From Bacteroidota bacterium (GTDB lineage: Bacteria > Bacteroidota > Ignavibacteria > Ignavibacteriales > Ignavibacteriaceae): a stretch of 64,000 bases of DNA. The notes under the pieces are model-generated. The model had not been told where the DNA came from. It worked only from the letters and a program-made list of their open reading frames with translations, and did not search any database. The stretch covers positions 1-64,000 of the forward strand of contig JAKAJV010000117.1 in the NCBI GenBank assembly GCA_021813585.1, given 5' to 3'. The translations under genes and the position numbers were made by a program. Below are positions 1 through 8,985 of this stretch, piece by piece (position 1 is the first letter of the stretch; each line of letters starts with the position of its first letter).

Positions 1-2
1 TT

Positions 3-893
3 GTCGATCAATACCAGCCTAATAAAATAGTATTTGACGAACTTACTCCGTTCATCGGTTTCAGCAATATCAACTTGCTGCAGGATGTATTTGTACGTAC
101 AACCGAAACCATAGAGGATAATGGAATAACCAGCTTGTTTATTATCGGCGATCCGGTAACTCCGCTGGCTAATTCAATTGTGGATGCGCTGGCTGCTTAT
201 TCAACTGGAATAATTTATCTCCAGAAAAACGAAAATGAAGTCAACAAGTCTCAAGGCGGGGTAATTACCATTACGCCGAATATCGGTCATGCCGAAGGCC
301 AGTTTAAAGCAAATTATTTTATTGAGCCTTACAAGGGAATAACCGTCGATTTCCGCCCGGCAGCAAAGCACGAGCGGTATTCTACTACAACTACTGCCGA
401 CTCCGATCTTAAATACAAATCCCTGGCAGATATAAATGTTCCCGAAGAGAATATTTCTTTTTCAAATTTCTATTCGGTAAACGATTTTTATTTAATCCTT
501 AATAACCAGATCGCATTATATAAGAGCACCGGGCAGGTATTTACAATAATATCTTTCCGGCTAGACCCCGCAGCCGAAAAGCTAGGGCTGCTTACGCTTA
601 ACCAGCTTCAATCATCCGTTAGGCTGTCTACAGATAAAAAAGATAAGATATGCGTAATTAGCAACAAGATAATAGTTCTGGTAACAAAAGATGATCAGAA
701 GAGTGTAAACAATTTAATTTCCAAAATTAAAAGCAACCTGCCAAGCAGCAATGCGGAGTATATAAAGAGCGTTACTCAGTACATCTCCGTTTATTCGGTT
801 AGAGTAGATGAAACAATTCAGAATGCCGATGATATTTTTCAGCAGCTAATGCTAGAGGAACCGAAAGCTCATAATAAACTTGGATTTTATTAA
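3..893 (+). CDS. Partial protein (5' end outside window): KaiC/RecA-like ATPase C-terminal part plus degenerate GGDEF-like domain
   Basis: The frame is open from nt 3 (VDQYQPNKIVFDELTPFIGFSN...), so the listed TTG start at 75 is probably an artefact. KaiC-like pattern VFDELTPF...GITSLFIIGDP...ALAAYSTGIIYLQ...GGVITITPNIGHAE...; C-terminal GGDEF-like fold pattern with ISNKI where GGDEF is expected. Confidence 0.5.
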   Translation, partial: VDQYQPNKIVFDELTPFIGFSNINLLQDVFVRTTETIEDNGITSLFIIGDPVTPLANSIVDALAAYSTGIIYLQKNENEVNKSQGGVITITPNIGHAEGQFKANYFIEPYKGITVDFRPAAKHERYSTTTTADSDLKYKSLADINVPEENISFSNFYSVNDFYLILNNQIALYKSTGQVFTIISFRLDPAAEKLGLLTLNQLQSSVRLSTDKKDKICVISNKIIVLVTKDDQKSVNNLISKIKSNLPSSNAEYIKSVTQYISVYSVRVDETIQNADDIFQQLMLEEPKAHNKLGFY

Positions 894-905
894 TAGAAAG
901 CTCTT

Positions 906-3776
906 ATGAAAAAGTCGATAATAACAGCTACGGTTTTTTTCCTGTTATTTGGATTCATTCAATTCGTCAATGCCCAGTCTATTGCCGAAGCAATGAAGCT
1001 TGAAGCCCAAAGAGAAATGCAGGTAGGCAGATACGGTGAAGCTATAGACCTGCTGAACAAGTACATCTCTGCGCACCCCCAGCAAGCCGATGGTTATAAC
1101 CTGAGAGGCCTTTGTTATGAAAAGCGGCAGCAGTTTGAGTATGCCGTTTACGACTATAGATCGGCTAGAAAGCTTGAACCCAACAACAAAGAAATTAATA
1201 ATAACCTAGAAAGAGCTACCAAGACATGGTATACTTTGCTGTTTAACGATATTGAAGGCTACAAAAGAGAGATTGCAATTAACCCAAACAATCCCGAGAA
1301 TTACCTCTCGATTGGGAAATGCTATAAAAACATGGGGCAGTGGGCGGTTGCAGAACAATGGTACGATAAATATTTAACAATGACTCATGCCTCGCCCGAC
1401 GAGATTATAAGATACTCTGAAATATTGGCGAAGACCGGCCATATTGCAAAGGGCTGGCCGATTCTAAAGAGATATACCGAAGAGTATCCCAATGACCAGA
1501 GGCTGTGGTCCCGCTACGGGTATTTTTCTATGTGGCTCGGTAAAAATAAAATTGCAATCGAAGCTTTTGAGAACTCGCTTGCACTAAAGCCGTTCTTTAA
1601 GGAAGCAATGGACGGTCTGGACGAAGCTAAAGGTAAGGGATATATTTATACGGTTAACGATACTTCGGTAAAGCACTTTAATTACGGAATGCCGCCCGTT
1701 CAAGCACCGTTCGTTTATCCTATCGACAGATATTACGGCATTCTGAAAAGGAACCCGGGCAACGATGAAATACGTTTTAAGCTTGTAAAAGCGTTGTACG
1801 ATGCAAAGAGATACGAGGAGGCTTCCCAGCAGATTCAGATTTTGGAAAGCAACAAATACGATTCCGTGGATGTCTATCAATTTGCATCCCAGCTGGATAC
1901 TACAATGGCTTTAGAATATAGAAAATCAATCGCTGATTACAAGTCGATACTTGCAACTGATTCCACAAATAAGAAAGCGGTGCTTGCAATTGGAGATAGC
2001 TACAGCCGCCTGACAGATTATGATTCGGCTTTAATGGTATACGCTACTTATTTAAACAAATATCCCGACGATCAGGAAGTTCTTTTCGCATATGCCAAAG
2101 CCCAGGCGAACAACCGGGACTTTAACAGAGCGGAAGAAAAGATGACCACACTTCTGCAGATGGATCCTAATAATTTGAAGTACCAGCTATTCAAGGCCCA
2201 GCTGGATGTTTGGCTGGGTAAGAACTTTGATGAGGCGAAAGGCTATTTAAATAACGTCCTTACTCAACAGCCGGATAATATTGCCGCACTTACCGCGCTT
2301 AGCTCTCTAAACATGCAGAAAAATGATTTTATTGCCGCGCAGAAAAACATGGATAAAATAAAATCCATTAATCCGGACAGCCCCGACCTTCATCAATTGC
2401 AGACGGTTTACGAGCTGCAGAAATCTAGATATAAACAGGAACAGGAACTAGCAATACTACAGGACGGAAGACAGCTTTACGGAGAAGGCAAATGCCAGCA
2501 GGCTATTCCAAAGTATGAAGAGTTCATGGCTAAGTCTCAGCCGAACGTACTTATCGAAAAGGAATTTGCCGATGTTAACGTATGCGCGAAAAATTATCAG
2601 AAAGCAATTGATCTTTATACCGACGTTCTGAACCAGGGATATGATTATAACGTTGACCTGGCGAGGGCAGAGGCATATTATTATAACGGCGACTCAGTAA
2701 ATGCACTGAAGGAATTTCAAAGACTGGTAAAAAGCAAGCCGGATAATTTTAACGCCAACTTATATCTAGGCGATTCCTACGTTAGGATGCACGAGTATGA
2801 TAAAGCCAGAGACACTTACGATAATATGGAAAACAATCTGAAGCTAGATTCGGCCCAGACCGCAATGGTTGAACAACGATACAGCTGGATGCCTGTTACG
2901 GGCTTTAGAGGAATTCTGGCTACCTTCCCCAGCTATGTTCTGCTTACTCCTTACGGAACATATTATTCCGATAACCTTGGGATAAAAGATAATGTGCAGG
3001 GCTTAAGAGTAGACCTCGGCGTTACTTCGTTCCTTACCGTAGGTGTAGAAGGATTTAGAACTACTCTTGCCTCGGATGTTGCCAGGGTTAATGCCAATAC
3101 CATTAGATGGGATTTAACATTTAGACTGGCAGAGGCACTGACCTTTGGAGTGAACTTCGGGAATATGTATTTTGATAATGCGTATACGGAATCGGTTGCC
3201 GATGTCTTTGTAAGATCGGAAAAGGCGAATCTCTACTCGGTATCCGCTACTTATTCTAAGCTGGATGCTTCGCAGGTTATTTATTCTCCTTACTTAATAG
3301 GAGTAAGGATGAATGCGGATATGTTTAATATAGGCGGCTTTTATCAATTCAAATCAGGATTAAAGACATCGGCCAGCCTTACTACATTCAGCTTTTCAGA
3401 CGGTAACCAGGGATATAACCTTGATCTAAGGATAGGTAAATATTTTTATCCTGATTTCATCTTAGGTTATGAATATTATAATTCCGGCTTTAAAAGAACT
3501 TCTTTCTTTTACTATTCACCAATTAGCTACAGCAGCCATAATATTTGGGCCGATTGGGATATAGTTAAAGAATCCGATGTAACAGTAACAGTTGGCGGAT
3601 TGATCGGGTTTGTTGCAAACAGCAGCTATATTCTTAGGCAGGCGCACGCACAAGCAACCTACAGAGTATTCGACAGACTTACATTGCAGGGCAGTATTAT
3701 CGGCGGCAGCAGTTTCCAGAACTACGCCGGGTATAGTTCCTTTTGGGTTCGCTTAGCTGCTTACTGGTCGCTTTAA
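906..3776 (+). CDS. TPR-repeat protein with C-terminal outer-membrane beta-barrel (PgaA/YaiO-like exporter)
   Basis: Signal peptide (MKKSIITATVFFLLFGFIQFVNAQ), many TPR motifs, alternating-hydrophobic C-terminal third ending in aromatic residues (AAYWSL). Confidence 0.7.
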   Translation: MKKSIITATVFFLLFGFIQFVNAQSIAEAMKLEAQREMQVGRYGEAIDLLNKYISAHPQQADGYNLRGLCYEKRQQFEYAVYDYRSARKLEPNNKEINNNLERATKTWYTLLFNDIEGYKREIAINPNNPENYLSIGKCYKNMGQWAVAEQWYDKYLTMTHASPDEIIRYSEILAKTGHIAKGWPILKRYTEEYPNDQRLWSRYGYFSMWLGKNKIAIEAFENSLALKPFFKEAMDGLDEAKGKGYIYTVNDTSVKHFNYGMPPVQAPFVYPIDRYYGILKRNPGNDEIRFKLVKALYDAKRYEEASQQIQILESNKYDSVDVYQFASQLDTTMALEYRKSIADYKSILATDSTNKKAVLAIGDSYSRLTDYDSALMVYATYLNKYPDDQEVLFAYAKAQANNRDFNRAEEKMTTLLQMDPNNLKYQLFKAQLDVWLGKNFDEAKGYLNNVLTQQPDNIAALTALSSLNMQKNDFIAAQKNMDKIKSINPDSPDLHQLQTVYELQKSRYKQEQELAILQDGRQLYGEGKCQQAIPKYEEFMAKSQPNVLIEKEFADVNVCAKNYQKAIDLYTDVLNQGYDYNVDLARAEAYYYNGDSVNALKEFQRLVKSKPDNFNANLYLGDSYVRMHEYDKARDTYDNMENNLKLDSAQTAMVEQRYSWMPVTGFRGILATFPSYVLLTPYGTYYSDNLGIKDNVQGLRVDLGVTSFLTVGVEGFRTTLASDVARVNANTIRWDLTFRLAEALTFGVNFGNMYFDNAYTESVADVFVRSEKANLYSVSATYSKLDASQVIYSPYLIGVRMNADMFNIGGFYQFKSGLKTSASLTTFSFSDGNQGYNLDLRIGKYFYPDFILGYEYYNSGFKRTSFFYYSPISYSSHNIWADWDIVKESDVTVTVGGLIGFVANSSYILRQAHAQATYRVFDRLTLQGSIIGGSSFQNYAGYSSFWVRLAAYWSL

Positions 3777-3928
3777 TTTCTATGCCTGGTTTACAATGGT
3801 ACAGGTGAAAAATTTTATCTTGATCTGTTACATTTTGAAAGCAGTAAATATTTTATTCTATTGACTATTATAGTTTTAAAAGTGGCATTATTATTGACAA
3901 TTTCATATAAAAAAAGAATTTAAAGAAT

Positions 3929-5332
3929 ATGGAAATAAATCAGGAAATAAAAAGAGCAACAGTGTTAATTGATAACCGCGAACCTGAACAGGTTGAGGAA
4001 GAAAAAGGCAGAAAATACTTAAGACGTATTTTTATAAGCGGAACCATATCGCTCATATTAATTTTAATAATCGTTTATACTCTGCCTTTAACTGTTTTAA
4101 CTGTAAAAGCATTACTTGAGTATGCAACAATCGTTGCTCTTGTTATCTTTTTGTTTGTCTTACTTTTCCGCTACTTTGCCATCTTAACACTGGCATACCT
4201 TTATATAAACCAGTATACATACACTGCGCCTCCGGGGGGTTACTCACCGTTTGTTTCTATTTTGGTTCCGGTTTATAACGAGGAGAAGGTAGTTACCGAA
4301 TCAATTAAATCTCTGCTCGAATTAAATTATCCCAACTATGAAATTATAATTATAAACGACGGATCGACGGATAAAACGAAACAGGTAGCCGAAACTCTAG
4401 TCGGATATCAGAAAGGTAAATATTCTGACGTTAAGGTTACGCTTTTATCCAAGCCTAACGGAGGTAAAGCAAAAGCTTTGAATGCTGGAATTAGGCTGTC
4501 CAAAGCCGAACTAGTTCTCTGCATGGACGGTGATTCACAGTTGTCTCCGGACTCGGTTAAGCTGGCAGTACGCCACTTCTCAAACAGGGAGATTGGTGCC
4601 GTTGCCGGTAATGTAAAGGTTCTTAACCGCGGCAAGTTATTTACAGATCTTCAGGCGCTTGAATACATTGAGGGTTTAAATATGGCGCGCAGCGCCCAAA
4701 GCTTTGTTCGACTTGTAAACATTATCCCGGGCCCCATCGGGTTCTTCAGGAAGAAAGCTATTGAGGAAGCCGGTTTTTATTCAAGCGATACTTTTGCGGA
4801 AGATGCCGACCTTACTCTTAAAATACTTGCCAACGGCTGGAAAATTTATTACGAGCCTAATTCTATTTCCTTTACCGAGGCGCCTGCTAAACTACAGCAG
4901 CTGTTAAAACAAAGATATAGATGGACGCGCGGAATTATCCAGTCGATTAGAAAGCATAAAAAATTACTTATAAATCCCAGTATAAATTTTGGCGATACAT
5001 TTATTCTTTGGACTATGGCCTACGAAGCGCTGATCTGGCCGGCAATGAACATTATGGCAAACGTGTTCTTCATTATCGCTGCTCTGGCTTTCGGCTTCTC
5101 TACATTAATTTTCTTCTGGTGGGCAGGCCTGGCATTGCTGGACTTAGTTACGGCTCTGTACTGTATTGCGGCTGAAAAAGAAGAGTTCAGGCTGGTGGGT
5201 TATTCAATTATTTATAGAATGTTTTTCATCCTAATTATCGATATATGCAAGGCTATGTCAACTGTAGAGGAATTTCTTGGTATTAGGATGACGTGGGGAA
5301 AATTGGAACGAGTAGGAACAGCAAAAGCATAA
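3929..5332 (+). CDS. Family 2 processive glycosyltransferase (PgaC/BcsA-like), membrane bound
   Basis: SILVPVYNEE, INDGSTD, MDGDS (DxD), EDADLT, KQRYRWTRG (QxxRW) and flanking TM helices. Confidence 0.88.
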   Translation: MEINQEIKRATVLIDNREPEQVEEEKGRKYLRRIFISGTISLILILIIVYTLPLTVLTVKALLEYATIVALVIFLFVLLFRYFAILTLAYLYINQYTYTAPPGGYSPFVSILVPVYNEEKVVTESIKSLLELNYPNYEIIIINDGSTDKTKQVAETLVGYQKGKYSDVKVTLLSKPNGGKAKALNAGIRLSKAELVLCMDGDSQLSPDSVKLAVRHFSNREIGAVAGNVKVLNRGKLFTDLQALEYIEGLNMARSAQSFVRLVNIIPGPIGFFRKKAIEEAGFYSSDTFAEDADLTLKILANGWKIYYEPNSISFTEAPAKLQQLLKQRYRWTRGIIQSIRKHKKLLINPSINFGDTFILWTMAYEALIWPAMNIMANVFFIIAALAFGFSTLIFFWWAGLALLDLVTALYCIAAEKEEFRLVGYSIIYRMFFILIIDICKAMSTVEEFLGIRMTWGKLERVGTAKA

Positions 5333-5366
5333 ATTTTTATTTTAATTATCCTAGAGAGGAACTTGT

Positions 5367-5879
5367 ATGGAACTAATACCTATACTTTCGACAATCATTC
5401 TGGTTGCGACCATAAGCACGTTTATTCTTGCTATCGGTGCCTACGTCTTATATAAAGCCAGGGAAAGGAAGGGACAGGCGGCAGTTGCGCCCCAGCCTGC
5501 CGAAGTTAAGGCTGAACTTGTAACCCCCGCAGCAGCCCCAGCGCAGCGCCCTGCCGAACAGGTTAGAGGTGTGCCTCAGCCTATTTATGTTGAGCCTCAG
5601 CCCGCGCCTTCATATCAGAGGCAGCCAATTATTATTCAGCAGCAGGCGCCGCAGCAGCCAAGGTTTACTCCAAAGCCTCAGCCGTATACTGCATACAGGC
5701 AGCCCTACGGTACTACTGCCCAGCAGCAGAGGCAATATTCCGGCGCAGGCAGGGAATATTCTCAGCAGCGCAGCCCTGAAGAAAGAGGCAGCGTAGACTC
5801 TAAATTTTTAAAATATACTTCCGAAGGCTATGTACCGGCTAAGGAAGAAAAAGATCCAGGAGCATTAAAGTGGCGTTGA
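5367..5879 (+). CDS. Small membrane-anchored Pro/Gln-rich protein
   Basis: N-terminal TM helix then low-complexity P/Q/A-rich region; stop overlaps the next start. Confidence 0.6.
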   Translation: MELIPILSTIILVATISTFILAIGAYVLYKARERKGQAAVAPQPAEVKAELVTPAAAPAQRPAEQVRGVPQPIYVEPQPAPSYQRQPIIIQQQAPQQPRFTPKPQPYTAYRQPYGTTAQQQRQYSGAGREYSQQRSPEERGSVDSKFLKYTSEGYVPAKEEKDPGALKWR

Positions 5880-7768
5880 AACCAAAGAAACGCGGCGGGA
5901 TTAACCAGGGACTTATCATCCTAAGCGGTTTAATCTTCTTAATCGGTGCGGTGCTCATTTATTTGTTTATTCTCCGAGGAGTGTTCGGAAGATTTAACGA
6001 ATCGGAGCTTTTACCCAGCACCGGTGTTATTAAGGACGTTATGTACGGCCCCAAGCCGACTGTAGCGATACTCTATTCCAAGTATACTGAAAATATGCTG
6101 CCGCAGGGAAGTACCTGGTTGAACGATAATATTTCTACATGGAAGAAATTTCTTTCCACTGCACACTATAGATATGACGTTATAGGCGACTCGACAATTG
6201 AGCTGGGGCAGATTTTTAAGTACAAGCTGGTTATTCTTCCCGGTTCAAAATCTTTAAGCGATAAAGAAATTTCCGAATTGAAAAAATTTCTTATAAACGG
6301 CGGAAGTATTTTTGCTACCAGCGGTACGGCTTCTTATTCGGATGACGGCAAGTGGAGAGGCTGGAGCTTTTTATCCGAGGTTTACGGATTAAAGTTTACA
6401 AAAGAAATTTCACGCGATGAATTTACAAAAATACATACCCTTAGAGGCGGCCTGCCTATTACTGCAAATATACCCGCAGGCTTCCCGTTACGCGTTGCTA
6501 CGTGGGACCGGCCAATGTCGGTTGAAGTTTTAGACCCGCGTACTACACAAGCCAGCTTTTGGTATAATTACAGGCTACAAGAAGGACTCTCTAGAGATGA
6601 AATAAAAAAGAGTGCGGGTATTGTTTACGGTAATTACGGCGCAGGCAGATTCGTGTGGATGGGCTTTGAGATAAATTCGGTTATCGGTGTTCAGGAAGAT
6701 TACGTTTACTTCGACAGGCTGTTTTCCAACTGTCTTGACTGGTTGTCTTATAATCCGATCGCATTTGTAAAGGACTGGCCTACCAATTATTCGGCAGCAG
6801 CTGTCTTAGTTCCCACTCTTTCCAAAGACGTACAGAACATTAATAACTTGCTGCCCATTTTAAGGTCTGAAGGCGTTCCGGCTACATTTTTTGTAGACCC
6901 GACCCAAGCAGAATTAAATAAAGGATTGATTCAAACTCTTTCAAAGTACGGAGAGATCGGCTCGATTGAAGACATAGGCTACCTTGCCTCTGTAAACGAC
7001 ACAATTAATAAGCTGAACGATTACAACACTCAATACGAAAAATTAAGTAGCGGAGAGACTACGCTTGAATCAATTACCAACACTCCGGTTACCGGTTGTA
7101 TGCCGTATTACGGATTGTATGATCAGAATACTATTCAAGCTTTAATAAGGTCTCACTACAAATATATATTTACCGACTCTTTAACAGACAGGGCGGTTCC
7201 CAAGGTTCTGGTAAGAGGCGATAGCTTAATTTTATCCCTTACGAAAACCGGCAGGGATGATTACGAAGTAATTAGGGATTTCGGTCTTACCGATCCTAAT
7301 TTCCAGTTCTATACTTACCAGGAAGATATTGACCGCGTGCTGTTTGAAGGCGGAATGTACACGTTCAAATTGCATACCGACTACCAATGCAAGCCGGAAA
7401 ATGTTGGCGTAGTTAAAAAAGTAATTGACGATCTAAAGAAAAAGAATTACTGGATTACCACCGCGTCTTCGCTGGAAAATTGGTGGGCAAGAAGAAACTA
7501 TGTTGAGGTAAGAGTAGCTAAGCGCGGAGATACTAGAATAGCGTTAACGGTTTCTAATCCGGGTACAATGACTGTAAATAATCTTGTGGTTCAAGTTGAT
7601 ATGAATGCACCGGCCCAGGATATTACGATGAGCACCGAAATTATCGGTACCAAAAAAGCTAAATACGAGTACGATAAGCACGCCCGTGTAATTTATATTT
7701 ATATAAACGACCTGGAAGCCGGAGAATCCCGTACTTACTATCTGGATTATTACAAGCCGAGCGTTTAG
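5870..7768 (+). CDS. Membrane-anchored protein with GATase-like region and NodB-like polysaccharide deacetylase fold (apparently degenerate active site)
   Basis: GTG start overlaps the upstream stop; N-terminal TM helix; AAVLVPTLSKDVQNINNLLPILRSEGVPATFFVDP aligns with a NodB fold. Confidence 0.6.
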   Translation: MALKPKKRGGINQGLIILSGLIFLIGAVLIYLFILRGVFGRFNESELLPSTGVIKDVMYGPKPTVAILYSKYTENMLPQGSTWLNDNISTWKKFLSTAHYRYDVIGDSTIELGQIFKYKLVILPGSKSLSDKEISELKKFLINGGSIFATSGTASYSDDGKWRGWSFLSEVYGLKFTKEISRDEFTKIHTLRGGLPITANIPAGFPLRVATWDRPMSVEVLDPRTTQASFWYNYRLQEGLSRDEIKKSAGIVYGNYGAGRFVWMGFEINSVIGVQEDYVYFDRLFSNCLDWLSYNPIAFVKDWPTNYSAAAVLVPTLSKDVQNINNLLPILRSEGVPATFFVDPTQAELNKGLIQTLSKYGEIGSIEDIGYLASVNDTINKLNDYNTQYEKLSSGETTLESITNTPVTGCMPYYGLYDQNTIQALIRSHYKYIFTDSLTDRAVPKVLVRGDSLILSLTKTGRDDYEVIRDFGLTDPNFQFYTYQEDIDRVLFEGGMYTFKLHTDYQCKPENVGVVKKVIDDLKKKNYWITTASSLENWWARRNYVEVRVAKRGDTRIALTVSNPGTMTVNNLVVQVDMNAPAQDITMSTEIIGTKKAKYEYDKHARVIYIYINDLEAGESRTYYLDYYKPSV

Positions 7769-7905
7769 TTTTTTTATTATTAACTATGGGGATACAAGTC
7801 TTAGGAACATCTGCATTTTACTGGAACCATCATATTTAAAATGCAATTGCCAGGCTAAGCAGTGATGGAAGATTTTACCGTACAGACAACTATCGAGGTC
7901 GTTAA

Positions 7906-8904
7906 ATGAGATTCATGATGAAAAATAAAGTTATTTATTTTACGGTTATTGCCGCTGTCTCAGCTATTTATTTGATGGGCTGCACCGACTTGTTCACAAA
8001 TCCTTCAAACACGGGAGGAACGGGCAGCAACATAGCTGTCAGCATTTCCAGCCCGGTTTCTAACGATACCATTGGCTACACGGGAACTACGATAAATTAC
8101 ACCTTGAAGCAGAATATGGGAATTAATTTTATCGAGCTTTATGTAAACGGAGTGATAAATAAATGGAATCCGCCTAACAGCGACGGATCGAAGCCTACCA
8201 TCCCTCTTACTGTGGATTCAAGTCTTATTAATACAAGGATAAGCTACTTCTTAATCTATTACGATAAAGACGGCTATTCGGCCCGCAGCGATACAATGAA
8301 AAATATTTTAATTTCCCAGATTAGGGTTCCGCCTTCTGTTCCATACGGGCTTTCAATTATTCCGTTAACGAGCAGTTCGGTTAACATTTCATGGAAAGAC
8401 TCAATCATCGGCATTGCACCCGGGTTTGAAATATGGAGGAAAGACGGTTATTACGGCGCATACCATAACCAGCTAGTCTCACCGCCGAACACATATAATA
8501 TAAATGACGGGAATCTTTCCGATACAACGGTTTATTATTACAAGATTAGGGCCTTAAACATTAACGGCTATTCCGACTTCAGTAAAGAAGTAAATACTTA
8601 CGGCGACGGCGCAACCCACACAATCGCTCCGCCAACAGGGTTAAAGGCTGTTGCGGTCGCGTCGAACAAAGTTGTTCTTACATGGTACAATCATGTTATA
8701 AATGAGAATTATATAAAAATAGAAAGAAGATATGCTTGGTCTTTATACCAGGGTATTGCAAACATACCTAAAAATTCTACCCAGTATGCCGATAGCGCCG
8801 ACGGCCTTGTGCCTTCAACCGAGTACTGGTATAGAATAAAGGCCTATTCAAGCAGCGATTCATCGTGGTCTAACGAAGTTTACGTAAAGACTCCGGCAAT
8901 GTAA
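7906..8904 (+). CDS. Fibronectin type III-like lipoprotein
   Basis: Lipobox SAIYLMGC; two FnIII-like modules (PPSVPYGLSIIPLTSSSVNISW..., APPTGLKAVAVASNKVVLTW...). Confidence 0.7.
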   Translation: MRFMMKNKVIYFTVIAAVSAIYLMGCTDLFTNPSNTGGTGSNIAVSISSPVSNDTIGYTGTTINYTLKQNMGINFIELYVNGVINKWNPPNSDGSKPTIPLTVDSSLINTRISYFLIYYDKDGYSARSDTMKNILISQIRVPPSVPYGLSIIPLTSSSVNISWKDSIIGIAPGFEIWRKDGYYGAYHNQLVSPPNTYNINDGNLSDTTVYYYKIRALNINGYSDFSKEVNTYGDGATHTIAPPTGLKAVAVASNKVVLTWYNHVINENYIKIERRYAWSLYQGIANIPKNSTQYADSADGLVPSTEYWYRIKAYSSSDSSWSNEVYVKTPAM

Positions 8905-8985
8905 TAGAGTCATTTTATTATAACGGATAAAAAAATTAAGTTTAAAACGTAATTTTGATTTAATAACAAAATTCAATGATCGAAC

